Origin: Bryoerythrophyllum caledonicum
Taxonomy: Eukaryota; Streptophyta; Bryopsida; Pottiales; Pottiaceae
Direction: 5' to 3'
NCBI GenBank assembly: GCA_963971425.1
Contig: OZ020519.1
Span: 12,044,028-12,108,027, forward strand
DNA length: 64,000 bases
Position 1 is the first letter of the stretch. Each line of letters opens with the position of its first letter. The notes under the pieces are model-generated. The model made no database searches and was not told the DNA's origin. It was given only the letters and a program-made list of their open reading frames with translations. The position numbers and the translations under genes were made by a program. Of the stretch, positions 46,681 through 57,498 are shown one piece after another.

Positions 46681-48925
46681 TTTTATAAGAGTTGGTTATG
46701 GGGGCCTTCCCTTAGCTGGGATTAGGATTTCCAGTAAATCCACAGAGATTCCACCACAGACGTGAACAGGTGTGGCATGGTCCACCTTCTTGCCCATGTG
46801 AGACCTACTCTGAATCTATTGCAGTGAGCTGCACCCATACTCGATCTTAGCCAAAGCTTCCTTAGAAGTTGCAGACCTTGGCAGCGACTCGTAAACAGTT
46901 GGGATTAAGCTACAAGCTGAAAAACCACTACAGCACTGTACACTAATAACGATATTTAGCGATATCCATACTAACTTTTTTGAAAGGCTCTAAGTTTTCA
47001 CCCCAGATAAATATTTTTACCTACAACAAAGACGTCCATAGTGATAAGTGCAGAGTAGCTTCTAAACCATAGTTGGTAGAAAAATTCATCAAAAACGAAA
47101 AGACATAGCATGTGCAAGGTAACTAGTGCAGCTAACACAAAATATTATAATCAGTGTCTATCATGAATGTCGGGAAAAATAGTCACTTCGCATTCAACCA
47201 TAATGTGAAGTCTTTATTTATTTTCTGTATTGATTTCCACGGGTATCCCACAGGTACATCACAGGGTATCTCCACAGGTTAACAGACTCCTTCAAAGTGC
47301 AGGTTGTAGCTAGCCTCTGTCACAATTTTCAGAGAAGGATCACTGGACCTTGGAAAGCAAGGAGTTCACTGAATTCCCATGCTTGAATAGTGGTACTACC
47401 GAAGGCCTGGCCAGTGGCTACGTTCACTCTGCTTCATCAGCTCAACTGACATTCCCCACATTTCCATGACATCAAAAATCATCCAATATTCTTTGACTGA
47501 TTCATTCCCACCTGTCCTTATTTTCTCGTTTTAGTGGGATAGCCACAGTGGCTACAAAGGCCAGGGACTTGTAGCACTTCTGGCGTTCTTCTAAAACCAT
47601 ACAGAACCAATTTTTTTCCATAAATATCCATTTTGGAGAACTCACCTCCATAAACATAGAATTGTACATCCATTTGGGAGAATTCACCTCCTTAAACATA
47701 GAATTGTACATCCATTTTGGCAATAGGCTGGAGTCCCGGCTGTTCACTAGTGGCAATGTGGCGAAATAGCAACAACCATCAATGAAGTTTTGGCGACATG
47801 AAATCATAAATTTCCCACTTTTTTTGGGATTTTTTTTTCGCAATTTGGCAATAAATAAAAATAAGGGTTGGTTAATTGCAATAATTTGACAATTGGTTGG
47901 TCGCATGATACGGTAAACTAGTACTGAGCTGTCACTGTTGGTTACTCCCCCCACTAATCTGCCCCAAGTGAACAACCAATTGGCATGGCTCCAACAAGTT
48001 GGCGTTTGTGTGACCGAGTAACTTATTAGGGGTGGCAGATTTTCACCGTTGCCACACAACGACGTAGTTAATTAAATCTGGACTATGCAAAGTCCAAAAA
48101 TTATGACCGTTGATCACATCTCCTGATGATTTGAGAAATCTCCAGATGATTCTAGTGTAATTCAACCGGAGATCTCCCGATGATGCATTCGGTCCAAAGT
48201 CCAGAATTCATTGAATAGTCCAAGTGATCATGAATCCTCTGTGCTTCATAGAAACAGCAGCTAGCGCTTTCAAGCACTCTCAGGTCACGCTTCGCTCATG
48301 GATCATGTGACTTTGCACCAGCTCTTCATCAATGCTGAGATCCATGCGTTCAGTGAGTTGGTTACATATTAGGAGAGTTTTCATCAGCTACTCTAGGTCC
48401 AATTAGTCATGACTAGCTACATTAGAGAGTAGTTACAACTTGCATGCTTCGGTACTCTCTTTTCCACCAACTAAGCACACATTTTCGACGCTGTTTTCGA
48501 CGTTTCACCTGAAAGAAATGAATATAAAGAGTCCAAAACAGCTACATTTGTAGCTAGGGAGTTGCAACAGCGCCTAGAGTACGTTCGATCAGTGAGTTGC
48601 AATGCTCTGGTTTAGTTTGCTCTGTACAGTGTAATTTGCTGCAGCTTTAATATGTATGCTCCATCGAATTGATGGATCATCCACGTTCTTTGGAAGAGCA
48701 AGTCGAACCATTGCATGTGATGTGTGAGTCTTAAGCCATGGCCTGTTGGTAATCTCAACCGCAATAGGAAGGTCGGATTGCTAGTATGTACGAAAGAAAT
48801 TGAGAGACTGTACAAAAGACAGTGGCTTTTGTTCTGCAACATATTAAAAAAAATAAGTGTCTTCCAAGAGGGGTGCAGCAGAAAAGCGAGCGGCATTAGC
48901 GATAGGAGTTGAATTGATCTAGCTA
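46681..48925. other. Intergenic, no convincing gene
   Basis: Contains a 42-bp tandem duplication (about 47625-47712: ACATAGAATTGTACATCCAT). A 185-codon minus-strand frame over it starts at GTG and has no domain. The 3' UTR of the NHL gene should lie in about 48700-48925. Confidence 0.45.
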
Positions 48926-49603
48926 TTACGACGACCGCTTCAGCTTGCAGGACTTGCTGATGAGGGTCGCAGGACTGACGCCCATGTTGACGTCGCAGTC
49001 GACGCGGACCTTGAACCCGGGGGAAGTGTACTTGCCGATGCGCACGCGCACCTTGGCGTTAGCACGAACGCGGAGCGGAACATTGTTGGCCTGGATCTGC
49101 GTATCGAGCGTAGCCGCGGAGGTCGGCTGCAGCTGGAAGTCGCGCACCGTGAGCGCCGAGGCGAGCACTGTGGTGTTCCGGTGGCCCTGGTAGAACCCCG
49201 GGATGGAGCTGCTGTTGAGCTTCTGCCCGCTGTAGGACGTCTCCAGGTTGATGTAGTCGTACTTGATGCCGATCTTGCGGTTCGGATTCTCGGCCGTCAA
49301 GTTGTAGACGAAGTCCGCGTTCAGCGTGCTGTTCGCCCCGACCGCGAACCGGGCGATGTCGATTTCATTGAGGGAATATTTGGGCAGGTGGACTGGCTTC
49401 AGCACTAGCCACAGCACCAGGATCGTGATCCCCGCCAGCACCACGAACGCCACCAGCAGCGAGCAGAACGTCGACAGCAGGCAGCAGCAGCACCCCGCCA
49501 CCCCGCCGCGGTGGCGCCGCGGCCGCTTGTAGTACGTCGCCGGCGCCGGTAAATCCTTCTGGTTGCTCACCGTCGGCACCGAAGGATGCACTTGTCCCGC
49601 CAT
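48926..49603 (-). CDS. NDR1/HIN1-like (NHL) LEA_2-family membrane protein
   Basis: A single-exon ORF of 225 residues; the first ATG is at 49603 (the frame extends three codons upstream without another ATG). A basic N-terminus (YYKRPRRHRGG) is followed by a Cys cluster (C38-C41, C47), a membrane segment (about 45-68) and a LEA_2 domain with NPNRKIGIKYDYINLETSY and IPGFYQGHRNTTVL, the conserved NHL motifs. Family members are plasma-membrane proteins with an extracellular LEA_2 fold, some acting in defence or stress responses. It ends KSCKLKRSS. Several NxT/NxS sequons suggest glycosylation. It is GC-rich against AT-rich flanks. An 11-bp minisatellite lies about 200 bp upstream. I cannot assign a specific NHL number. 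Confidence 0.92.
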   Translation of the reverse strand: MAGQVHPSVPTVSNQKDLPAPATYYKRPRRHRGGVAGCCCCLLSTFCSLLVAFVVLAGITILVLWLVLKPVHLPKYSLNEIDIARFAVGANSTLNADFVYNLTAENPNRKIGIKYDYINLETSYSGQKLNSSSIPGFYQGHRNTTVLASALTVRDFQLQPTSAATLDTQIQANNVPLRVRANAKVRVRIGKYTSPGFKVRVDCDVNMGVSPATLISKSCKLKRSS

Positions 49604-49809
49604 CGCCACCAACTACCCTTCAAATCACTCCACCTCCCACGTCGATCACCAAACTGCAACCCTTCCAAAACCCCAAACTCCAACCCTCTTGCTTCTCAAC
49701 TCTGATTATGAACCTCCTGAACGCTTCAATGACAACCCCTCTCGAAGCAAGATCATATATCGTGAGTCGACGCGCTTTCTAGTGCAGCTCTCGACTGACG
49801 TCGACGTGA

Positions 49810-49895
49810 ACACTGAGGCGATACCTGGGTGATACTATGGTAATACTAGGTCGATACTATGTCGATACTATGGCGATACTAGTAGAATACCCTCA
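49810..49895. repeat. 11-bp minisatellite in the NHL promoter
   Basis: About seven units of the form TCGATACTATG (GCGATACCTGG, GTGATACTATG, GTAATACTAGG, TCGATACTATG twice, GCGATACTAGT) lie in register about 210-290 bp upstream of the NHL start codon. Confidence 0.85.
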
Positions 49896-50214
49896 ACATA
49901 TCCGGTGGCTACGAACTCACCACGGCGTGTGATTGTGAGTGACGCTGCATGACGCGCTTGGAAGGAAACTGAGGTTTGGGCGAGGGATTTTCAACAAAGC
50001 GAGGGGGTCATCGCGCTTGCGGGGAAGTTGGGGTCAGTGAGCTGCTTTTCACGTTCTCGTGCAGGTGCTCGGACTTTGTGCTCGCCTTTGAATGCGTCTT
50101 GCTTCCGTCTCACGGATCTGTGCAGCGTCTCCGACGCTTCGTCACCATCGCCTCTATACCCGTCCGGCGGTCGGTACCTAGGTTGATACCCCCCGAAGAG
50201 GGTATGGCTGTACA

Positions 50215-50720
50215 CTGAAGGTCGCATTTAGTGTAGCGGTACAGATTGCGTACTTAACTTTGTGAATGGGTTGACAATTAGTGTTCACCGCCAATGTTGT
50301 TCATGGCGAATGTCAAATGGCCGTAACTCAAATTCTGTCCAGATCGAATATATGAGGTGTTTTCTGACATCTACATGGTTTGTCGATGTTAGGAAGCACT
50401 TCTTATGCTCGATTCGGACGGTATATGAGTGAATTATGCTCTTCTGAAGATTGTTGCTAAGATACTCTAAGAGCTCTTAGCGGACTGCCGGCCGTTGTTT
50501 CTAGACTTTATTTTTTAACTTCTTCTACTATCAATACACTAAACGTCCACAAGTGAAAAAAAAATTATACTACAATTTTTACTCGGATTGACAAATAGTG
50601 TAGTAGTTGGCATTAAGTGTATTGTGCTGTCACTACACTAATTGTGTAATTTGCAAGTAGTGTATGGGTACGGATTTAGTGTATGCTACACTAAATGCAA
50701 TTTTTAGTGTACTGGGTTTG
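50215..50720. repeat. MITE-rich block upstream of LINE copy 2
   Basis: Consists of a short ACTAAAT-type piece (50215-50300), an imperfect hairpin (about 50319-50442, related to 55823-55950), and a full ACTAAAT-type copy (50525-50712) aligned with 955-1185 and, inverted, 55145-55370. Confidence 0.7.
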
Positions 50721-50959
50721 TCCGTTTTTTGTATATAATGATTCTGAAATAGAGCTAAATTTTAAACTTCTAGGAAACTCCTTTACACGACGTATTTTTT
50801 TATTAGGTGAGAATGACTGTACGAGATTTAATAAATTTAAACAATTCAAGATAAAAATTGAAAATCTTTTTTTTTTTTTCATCAATTTGATCTTTTACTT
50901 CAAGGAAAAAAAACAGAAGTATGATTTGAGCACTTGGATTTGCATTAAATAACCATCAT

Positions 50960-51944
50960 TCACGCTACTACTACTAAACTTATTAAACAATGCAAGGAAC
51001 TTACACTATGTCCGGCCACATTGCAACAAAAAATAAAAATGATTGATACCGTCATACGACCGGGTATTTCATATAGTTTCTATGCGGTACCTTACTCCAT
51101 GCCCGCCATAAACAAACTTGATAAAAAAATCATGGCCATACAAAAGAAAGTATGCGGACTCCCTAACTGTACTCCCAATGTCATAACACAACTCCCCCAC
51201 GAACTATTCGGTTTAGAAGCTTTTTCCCTCAAAAATGCCTATCTACGTTGCATTGGAGAACAACTCCAGAATGCACTTAACGACAAGGGACGACTAGGAC
51301 TAATCTATAGCGGACTCCTTAGGCACATCCTTGCCATCTATGGAGGAGCACAATACCTCCAAAGACTTAAAAAAACTGACTGTCTTCGGTCCCCCATCAC
51401 CCGCACACTCTTTCTACTCAAAACAGAAGGTCAAACATTTCTAAAAAGCACATTAGAAGATTTCCTACTAGGCCCCGCGCCACTCGAACAAAATTGGGCA
51501 AATGAAATACATAACCTCCCAAGACTTGACCGACAATTATCCGACAAACTCCTACAAAAACTCTTCTCTGCAAACATTACTAATCTAAAACAAATTACAC
51601 TACCAAATGGAACACACCTTATGGACGACAAGAGCTACAAAACATTCTACGGCACCCCCCATAAATTAATAAAAAGTGCACTAAATATTGCTAAACAATT
51701 ATTTTGTCACCCTCCATGTCTCCATACATGCGCCAACCCTTGCACCACTCACGCCCCACCAAACACACTTAAAGACTCATACATCATCAATCACAATGAC
51801 ATCCACCCCAACATCAACCTACCACTAATCCCTCCAAACCCGCCACATTCACGACCATATGCCCCCCCCACCGCATATATTAAAGAATCCTTCCATACAC
51901 CCAATAAACAACATAACCGCGCACAAACAAAGAAAGTACATTGA
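50960..51944 (+). pseudogene. LINE copy 2, post-RT (thumb) and Cys-rich region
   Basis: The frame, open from the element's start, contains MIDTVIRPGISYSFYAVPYS, KLDKKIMAIQKKVCGLPNCT and LFGLEAFSLKNAYLRCIGEQ, typical of the segment after the RT palm in LINE polyproteins. A Cys/His cluster (CHPPCLHTCANPCTTH) follows. The frame shifts at about 51861-51867 in a run of seven C residues (the protein similarity to copy 1 moves to the next frame there). No RT catalytic motif remains because of 5' truncation. Confidence 0.75.
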
Positions 51945-54657
51945 CTCTAACAACATAAGCAAACAATATACGTCATACCTATGCCATTGGTCCCACAATA
52001 ACAACATCTATGCCAAATGGCTCCCACAAAGAAATCTTTTCCCTTGGCACAACCCAAATACTTCCTTACATAACACCGAAATCCTCACACAATATTACCT
52101 TAGAACTCAAAACAATTATTACCTAAATATCATTCAATTACACCACCCCCAAACACAACCTCGCGATAGAAGATTTGTCACGCCACCTCTTATTATCCCC
52201 CTCCTTAACATCTTCACAACCGAATGCAACCCGGAAACTGACATCCTAGCACAAACAAATACAATCAAAATACAACAAGACAATGCCCACATATACGAAG
52301 ATAATGGTAGACATCTAATAACCATACCACTCGCTAGACTACAATGGCTGTGGAACCAATATCACAACGCACTACAAACCCCCATTAACATTGAACCAAT
52401 ACCCTAAACATTTGAAACCAAAATTGTTTGGCTATACCAAAGATATAATTACCGAATACCCAAAAATGACCCCCTTAAAAATGCACACTACACATTACCC
52501 GATCCTATCTTAGACTACCTTATTACATCTCTGAATATAACACATTCATACTTCTCATCCCCCGTTACATGCTCCACAAAAATCTCAAAATTTTACTCTC
52601 CATTTGAACGTGATAAGATTTTTGGTTGTCTTGGAAAAACTTTTGATTATAAGTGGAGCGGAATAGGCCTTGCACACCCTCACAACGAAAAAGAAACACA
52701 ACAAGCAACACATTGGACACGCTTAGCGGCAAATAATGATCCCAACCACAACATCACCATCATTATCACTCCCAACACTCAATGGTACCACAACCCTAAC
52801 CCACACTTAGGCCCATTCCCGGACTCTCACATCATAGTACTATTTGAAGCGGACTCCATGACTTACAAAGAACCCACTATACCACCGCAAATACAAACAC
52901 CCCGCCTTGAACCAGCAACTCTACGTATCCTATGTATACATCAACAAACTCAAGAAATAGGTACTCTAGAAAACCTCACTCATCTCACTTTGATAGCAAA
53001 AAATCTAAACATTAACAAGGTATACACCGCAATTGCCTCTCTCACACCCATCTCAACCCGTGTAAACCGCAACAAAAAGTGGACTAAAACCCTCCACACA
53101 AACATCTCCACATCACCAATTACCGAAATGAGCCTCCCCCTTTCCTACTACCAAACTAATACAGACCTTAAATTTAACCCCAACTTCAGCTACTACACTG
53201 ACGGCTCCTTTAAAGAACCAACCAAAGTAAGCCCGGGACATTGGCACCGAGAAAAAGCCGGTTATGGGACATACAATTCAACCAAACAAATTAAATTAGG
53301 CAAAAGACTACATAGACTCCAAAATATTCTAAGAGCCGAAATGATGGCTATACACAAAACCCTTAAAATAATCACCACTCAATACCCGAACGAACCGGCT
53401 CACATTTTTTCAGATTGCATTAATGTATTATATCTCCTTAATATACACATTAAACACCCTACCTTACACAACAGTCACCCGGATAAAACTATCCTTACAT
53501 CTATGGTTGCTATGCTCCAAAACCGTACACAGATTACTACACTCCACAAAGTCCGAGCCCATGCTATCATCGACGGCAATGAATAAGCCGACAAACTAGC
53601 AAAGGAAGGAAGAGAAAAAATCCACAAAAATGCCGAACACCCATACGAACACGCCCATGCCACCCCATATTACTTTCATAGATATGAATGGCCTTCTATG
53701 GGTGAAACTCCCGATAAAGGCCCCATACGATTTTTGGACAAATACCTCAAAAAACATGATCTTGTAAATAACCTAGAAAAACTTACAGAAAACTTCCCCA
53801 ATATTGATAAATGGACTGGCAACCCAAACATTCATAACGTACTGTCCAACAATTTCTGGAAAAACCCCATCATAACGGATCCACAAATCACATGCCTAAT
53901 CAAATTCCGCACCGGACAATACATGGATAATGCCCGCAAACAACTCTTCTTTGGAATAGAAAGATTCCCTACAATTACATGTCCAATTTGCAACACCACG
54001 GACCCAGACACATGGCTACATGTCTTACTCAAGTGCCAAAACCCCCATATACACTCACTAATTGTCAAAAGACATAACAAAGCCGTATGGGCTATTCGTA
54101 AACTACTTATATCATCAACCAAATCCCGGTGTTTCATTCTCATGAACGCCGGAACTTTTAATGACAACCCACAAGAAAATACGGTCCCTTCTTGGCTACT
54201 ACCATGCATTTGTGATACCCAAAGATGCCATTGTAATGCAAGATTCAAACTGGACCTATTATGTGTTAGAGGACTTTCATACAAAGACCCCCCACCAAAC
54301 CACATAGACCCTAGTCTCACCATCCAATTTATTGAATTCACATATTGCAATGATAGATTCTCTCCGGACACTATTGCAAACAAAACAAATAAATACCAAC
54401 CACTACTTGACGATATCCAAGCACTTGGATGGAAAGTAGACCCCCTCATTGTCATCACCGCGGGTGCTAGAGCCACCACCTTCATTCCCTCAATGAAAAC
54501 CCTTGAAGATACATTTAAAATCCCCATCACTTCAATCAAGACCACTTTTACAAATATCAACATTATCGCAATTCAGCATGCTATGTCGATACTCCTACAT
54601 AAACGTAAACTTGAAAACAACCAACCCCTCCCTGACACTTCAAACCCCCCTCCATAG
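51859..54657 (+). pseudogene. LINE copy 2 polyprotein remainder: RNase H, finger, RLE-type endonuclease
   Basis: One frame carries the rest, with only two in-frame stops (TAA at 52405-52407 and 53584-53586). Order: an unassigned segment (SPFERDKIFGCLGKTFDYKW, then IIITPNTQWYH), RNase H with Asp in YYTDGSF (53200-53202), Glu in RAEMMA (53338-53340), Asp in FSDC (53413-53415) and Asp after the stop (GNE*AD), a finger (CPICNTTDPDTWLHVLLKC), then RCHCNARFKLDLL and FIEFTYCNDRFSPDTI plus a KTNKY block. The second TAA replaces what reads as CAA in copy 1. KLD replaces KPD of copy 1, so the endonuclease PD motif is damaged. Confidence 0.82.
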
Positions 54658-54896
54658 ATCTACACCTACACTTTGCATTTCAACGTATTTGCCTCCCCTC
54701 TTTTGGGACTTTTAGGAACCTAAGGTCCTTTTGACACTGGTTACTTGGTACTGAGTACATTGTGTCCACCCTCGAAAGGGGGAAGTAGTTCCATACTACT
54801 AACCCATGCCCGGTGGGCATGGACTTAGTGGTGGAATGAACGGACACTTCACTCACGCCGGCCCCCTCGCGGGGACCGGCGTTCTTCTTCTTCTTC
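54658..54896 (+). other. LINE copy 2 structured 3' UTR and tail
   Basis: A closing stem GTGTCC (about 54767) with GGACAC (about 54841) encloses three local hairpins: CCCTC-GAAA-GGGGG, AGTAGT-TCCAT-ACTACT and CATGCCC-GGT-GGGCATG. It is followed by a terminal hairpin CGCCGG...CCGGCG with CCCC/GGGG stem and TCGC loop, then (TTC)5. Confidence 0.75.
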
Positions 54897-54906
54897 TTAA
54901 ATAACC

Positions 54907-56029
54907 GTCTTAGTTTATTTTTTAAAACGTGGTTTTCAAAAAAATAAATTGAAACCATATAACTTCCATTGGGTGGGCCCAAGACTATCAGTTGCTATAG
55001 CTATTCTTGCATTTCATTCGAGCACAAAAAATGAGCATGAGATCAATTTATGTTCTATTTATGTTCATAATCTGATAAGACTTTGTTATCAGACTGTTAT
55101 CAGACTTTGTTCAATAGACTCAATAGAAATTTTACTAATTGTCAAATTAACCACACTACACCAAAATTGACAATTAGTATAACCACACTACACTAAAAAT
55201 GATGTGTAGTGTAGTATACACTAAATGCAAACCCATACACCAATTGCGAACAAGGCGTTTAGTGTAGTGACATCACCGTACACTAAATGCCAACTACTAC
55301 ACTATTTGTCAATTCTAGTAAAGATAGCAAAATATTTGTCTTTCACTTGTCCACATTTAGAGCAAGTTTCCATGTGGAACCTGGCCCGTGAAGTTCAATG
55401 TAGCTTCTCGACATGAGATTTAGGGAGCTCAAATCACCGGTAGCTTCCATGTTGGTGGCACCACCTCAAGCAATTGAAAGACAAGTGGAATAAAGAAATT
55501 GAAAAAACAAGTGGAATAAAGTGGACATTGTTTAGCGTTTAGTGACTCTGACATAATCTTTGTGAATCAAATTAGTATGTTGGGAAATATTTGGGATCGA
55601 CGGGCTTGGAAAGGGAGGTTGGCACGCCCGATATCTTTTGAAACACGTGACCTAGCTGATGTTGGGTCTAAGGGCCTAGTGTGCATGTGAATGACCCAAT
55701 CTTGTTAGAGATGATGGGTCGAGTGGTGCGTGGCAAGAGGCTCCTAGTGTATCAATAGTAGAAGAAAAATAAAGGTCCAGAAGTCAGGAGTTGTTAGAGA
55801 ATCTTATCAGCAATCTTCCAAAGGGCATAACTCACTCAAATTTTATCCAAATTGGGCATATGAGGTGTTTTCTGGCATCTAGATTTTTTTACAAATGTCA
55901 ATTAACACCTCATATTCCCTATCCATACAAAATTTGAGTGAGTTATGGCCATGTGAAAGTTGCGAACAAGGAGAAGCATGGGCCGGCCACTGCTTTTCAA
56001 ATCAGAGTTTTTTTTTGGATAAACAAACA
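54907..56029. other. Intergenic with MITE and hairpin repeats
   Basis: Holds an inverted ACTAAAT-type copy (55145-55370) and an imperfect palindrome (55823-55950) whose arms read GGCATAACTCACTCAAATTT and its inverse, about 45 bp each. The rest (55370-55820) is unassigned, with no gene. Confidence 0.6.
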
Positions 56030-56115
56030 CTAATTGTCAACTTATTCATGAATAGTGTACTAGGGTAAGTACACTATTCATACCACTACACTAAACATCA
56101 TTTTTAGTGTAGTTG
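56030..56115. repeat. ACTAAAT-type MITE remnant
   Basis: Matches 37530-37618 (AACACTAATTGT, AGTACACTATT and CCACTACACTAAACATCAT blocks). Confidence 0.65.
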
Positions 56116-56449
56116 ACTTGAAAATGCTGTGAGTTCTTGCTTTTAAAGAAGAGCACAACTTCCCATACTTTCCATCAACGAAATCATTACAAACATGGTT
56201 GGTAAATATATTCACAAGGACTAAAAACGTATAGCATTTTTGATTCATTTGCTATGCCTAACTCTACATGTTAATATTCGTGTCGTGATTGATCCCTCTT
56301 CTACTGCACCATGTGCACTCATTTACTTACACACATCCAATGTTTGTTTCCCCCAATTTCTTGTTCGATTTTCATTAGCCTCTTTAAGAAAACCTCAAAA
56401 GAGTGGGGGAGTTGTATGTTGTGTGTTTCCTTCTACACATATAAGGTAA

Positions 56450-56760
56450 GCCCCCCAATAGCCAACGTCTATAAAATTGGGGTATATCCAACCCTCTTCC
56501 ATCCCATTACCACCAACTCATCTCCAAATGGAGGTTTGCTATTAGTCAAGACCCTTACTTTTGGTCGGTGGTTATGGGGGGTACCTACTGCTGGCCACCC
56601 ACTAAACATGGCTGCACAGTTTGAAAATTCATAACTAATTCTGTTTCCATCGGAAAAAATATGAAATCACTTGGGTTGGAACTGTAATTCTATTGGCTAT
56701 GGCTGAAAAATAATAGTATAATTATCTCCTCTCTCCATATATGCACATTCCTTAACTTGT
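56450..56760 (+). repeat. Dispersed repeat family C, copy 4
   Basis: Closest relative of 32395-32690 in the same orientation. It shares TTGGGGTATATCCAACCC, CATCCCATTACCACCAACTC and GGTTGGAACTGTAATTCTAT-like blocks. Confidence 0.8.
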
Positions 56761-56783
56761 CGGTTTTAGGGGGGCTTACGTTA

Positions 56784-57175
56784 GAGCATCTCCACTCTTG
56801 GCGTGGAATTTTCCACGCTAGGTCGGAAAATCTACTCCACGCTAGGAGTGGTTTAGGGTTTGGAGTAATAAGAGCTCCACCGCAGAGCTCCAAAATTTTC
56901 AACCCACAAAAACGCTTTCACCTTTCACCTCCCACCACCAATGACACGGCGCCACGTGTTGCCATCAATGACATGGCACCACGTGTCGCGAGGGTATGGA
57001 TGTGTCGCCAACATCAAAAAATGGCGCACTCCCCCCATCCAAGGAGATTTTGGTGTGCCATGCACCAAAACTTCTAAAATTTTATAAAGTTTCCCCGTTT
57101 TGAGGTGTTGGGTGCAACTTTTTGACCTCACAAAACTCCAATTCGGTGGTTCTCTGTCTCCGGGTGGAGATGCTC
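56784..57175. mobile_element. 392-bp MITE with TTA target-site duplication
   Basis: GAGCATCTCCACTC at the left and the inverse GGGTGGAGATGCTC at the right, with TTA directly repeated at 56781-56783 and 57176-57178. It is Tourist-like (PIF/Harbinger type) by its terminus and 3-bp target. It lies about 320 bp upstream of the RBD1 start codon. Confidence 0.8.
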
Positions 57176-57498
57176 TTAGTACTCTACGGTTATCTCTAAC
57201 AATTCAAAATCCCAAAAGGGGGCACCCTAGCATTGGTGTAATTTTTTTTAATAAAAATAGAATGATTTGGGAAGGAACGGTAAAGTAAAGGTGGGGTGAC
57301 GCGGTCCGCGGCGATAGGCGCAGCGGAGAGACGGGGCCCCATATCCGCCCGGAAGTGATGTGGATAACAAATAGGCGGTACCCGCGGCCCGGCCTATCAC
57401 CGGGCGCCCTATCACCGTCCCTCAAGCAGCGAAGAAGGCCGGAGGACATCGCCCGAGCGAAGAGGAATCGTTGCCGTCACCGACGCAGTCTCGTGGCG

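Larger units (their letters stand above)
50945..54906 (+). mobile_element. LINE copy 2, 5'-truncated, with 10-bp target-site duplication
   Basis: TTAAATAACC is directly repeated at 50945-50954 and 54897-54906, bounding a 3942-bp element (50955-54896). The 3' end is a GC hairpin followed by exactly five TTC units; there is no poly(A). The 5' end begins within coding sequence just after the expected RT core, so it is truncated. Homology to copy 1 (12808-16263) covers coding and 3' UTR. The A-rich, C-rich sense strand (few G) is shared by both copies. Confidence 0.93.

Noticed and set aside
46840..46860. TTTGGCTAAGATCGAGT on the minus strand, like the 5' part of U2 snRNA
   Set aside because: Only about 14-16 bases match; the following branch-recognition region and Sm site of U2 are absent, so it is most likely chance.
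47502..48059. 185-codon minus-strand ORF
   Set aside because: It starts at GTG, overlaps a 42-bp tandem duplication and shows no domain; probably a chance frame.
53832..54563. 243-codon minus-strand ORF
   Set aside because: Antisense of the LINE copy 2 polyprotein; the sense frame matches LINE copy 1 at the protein level.
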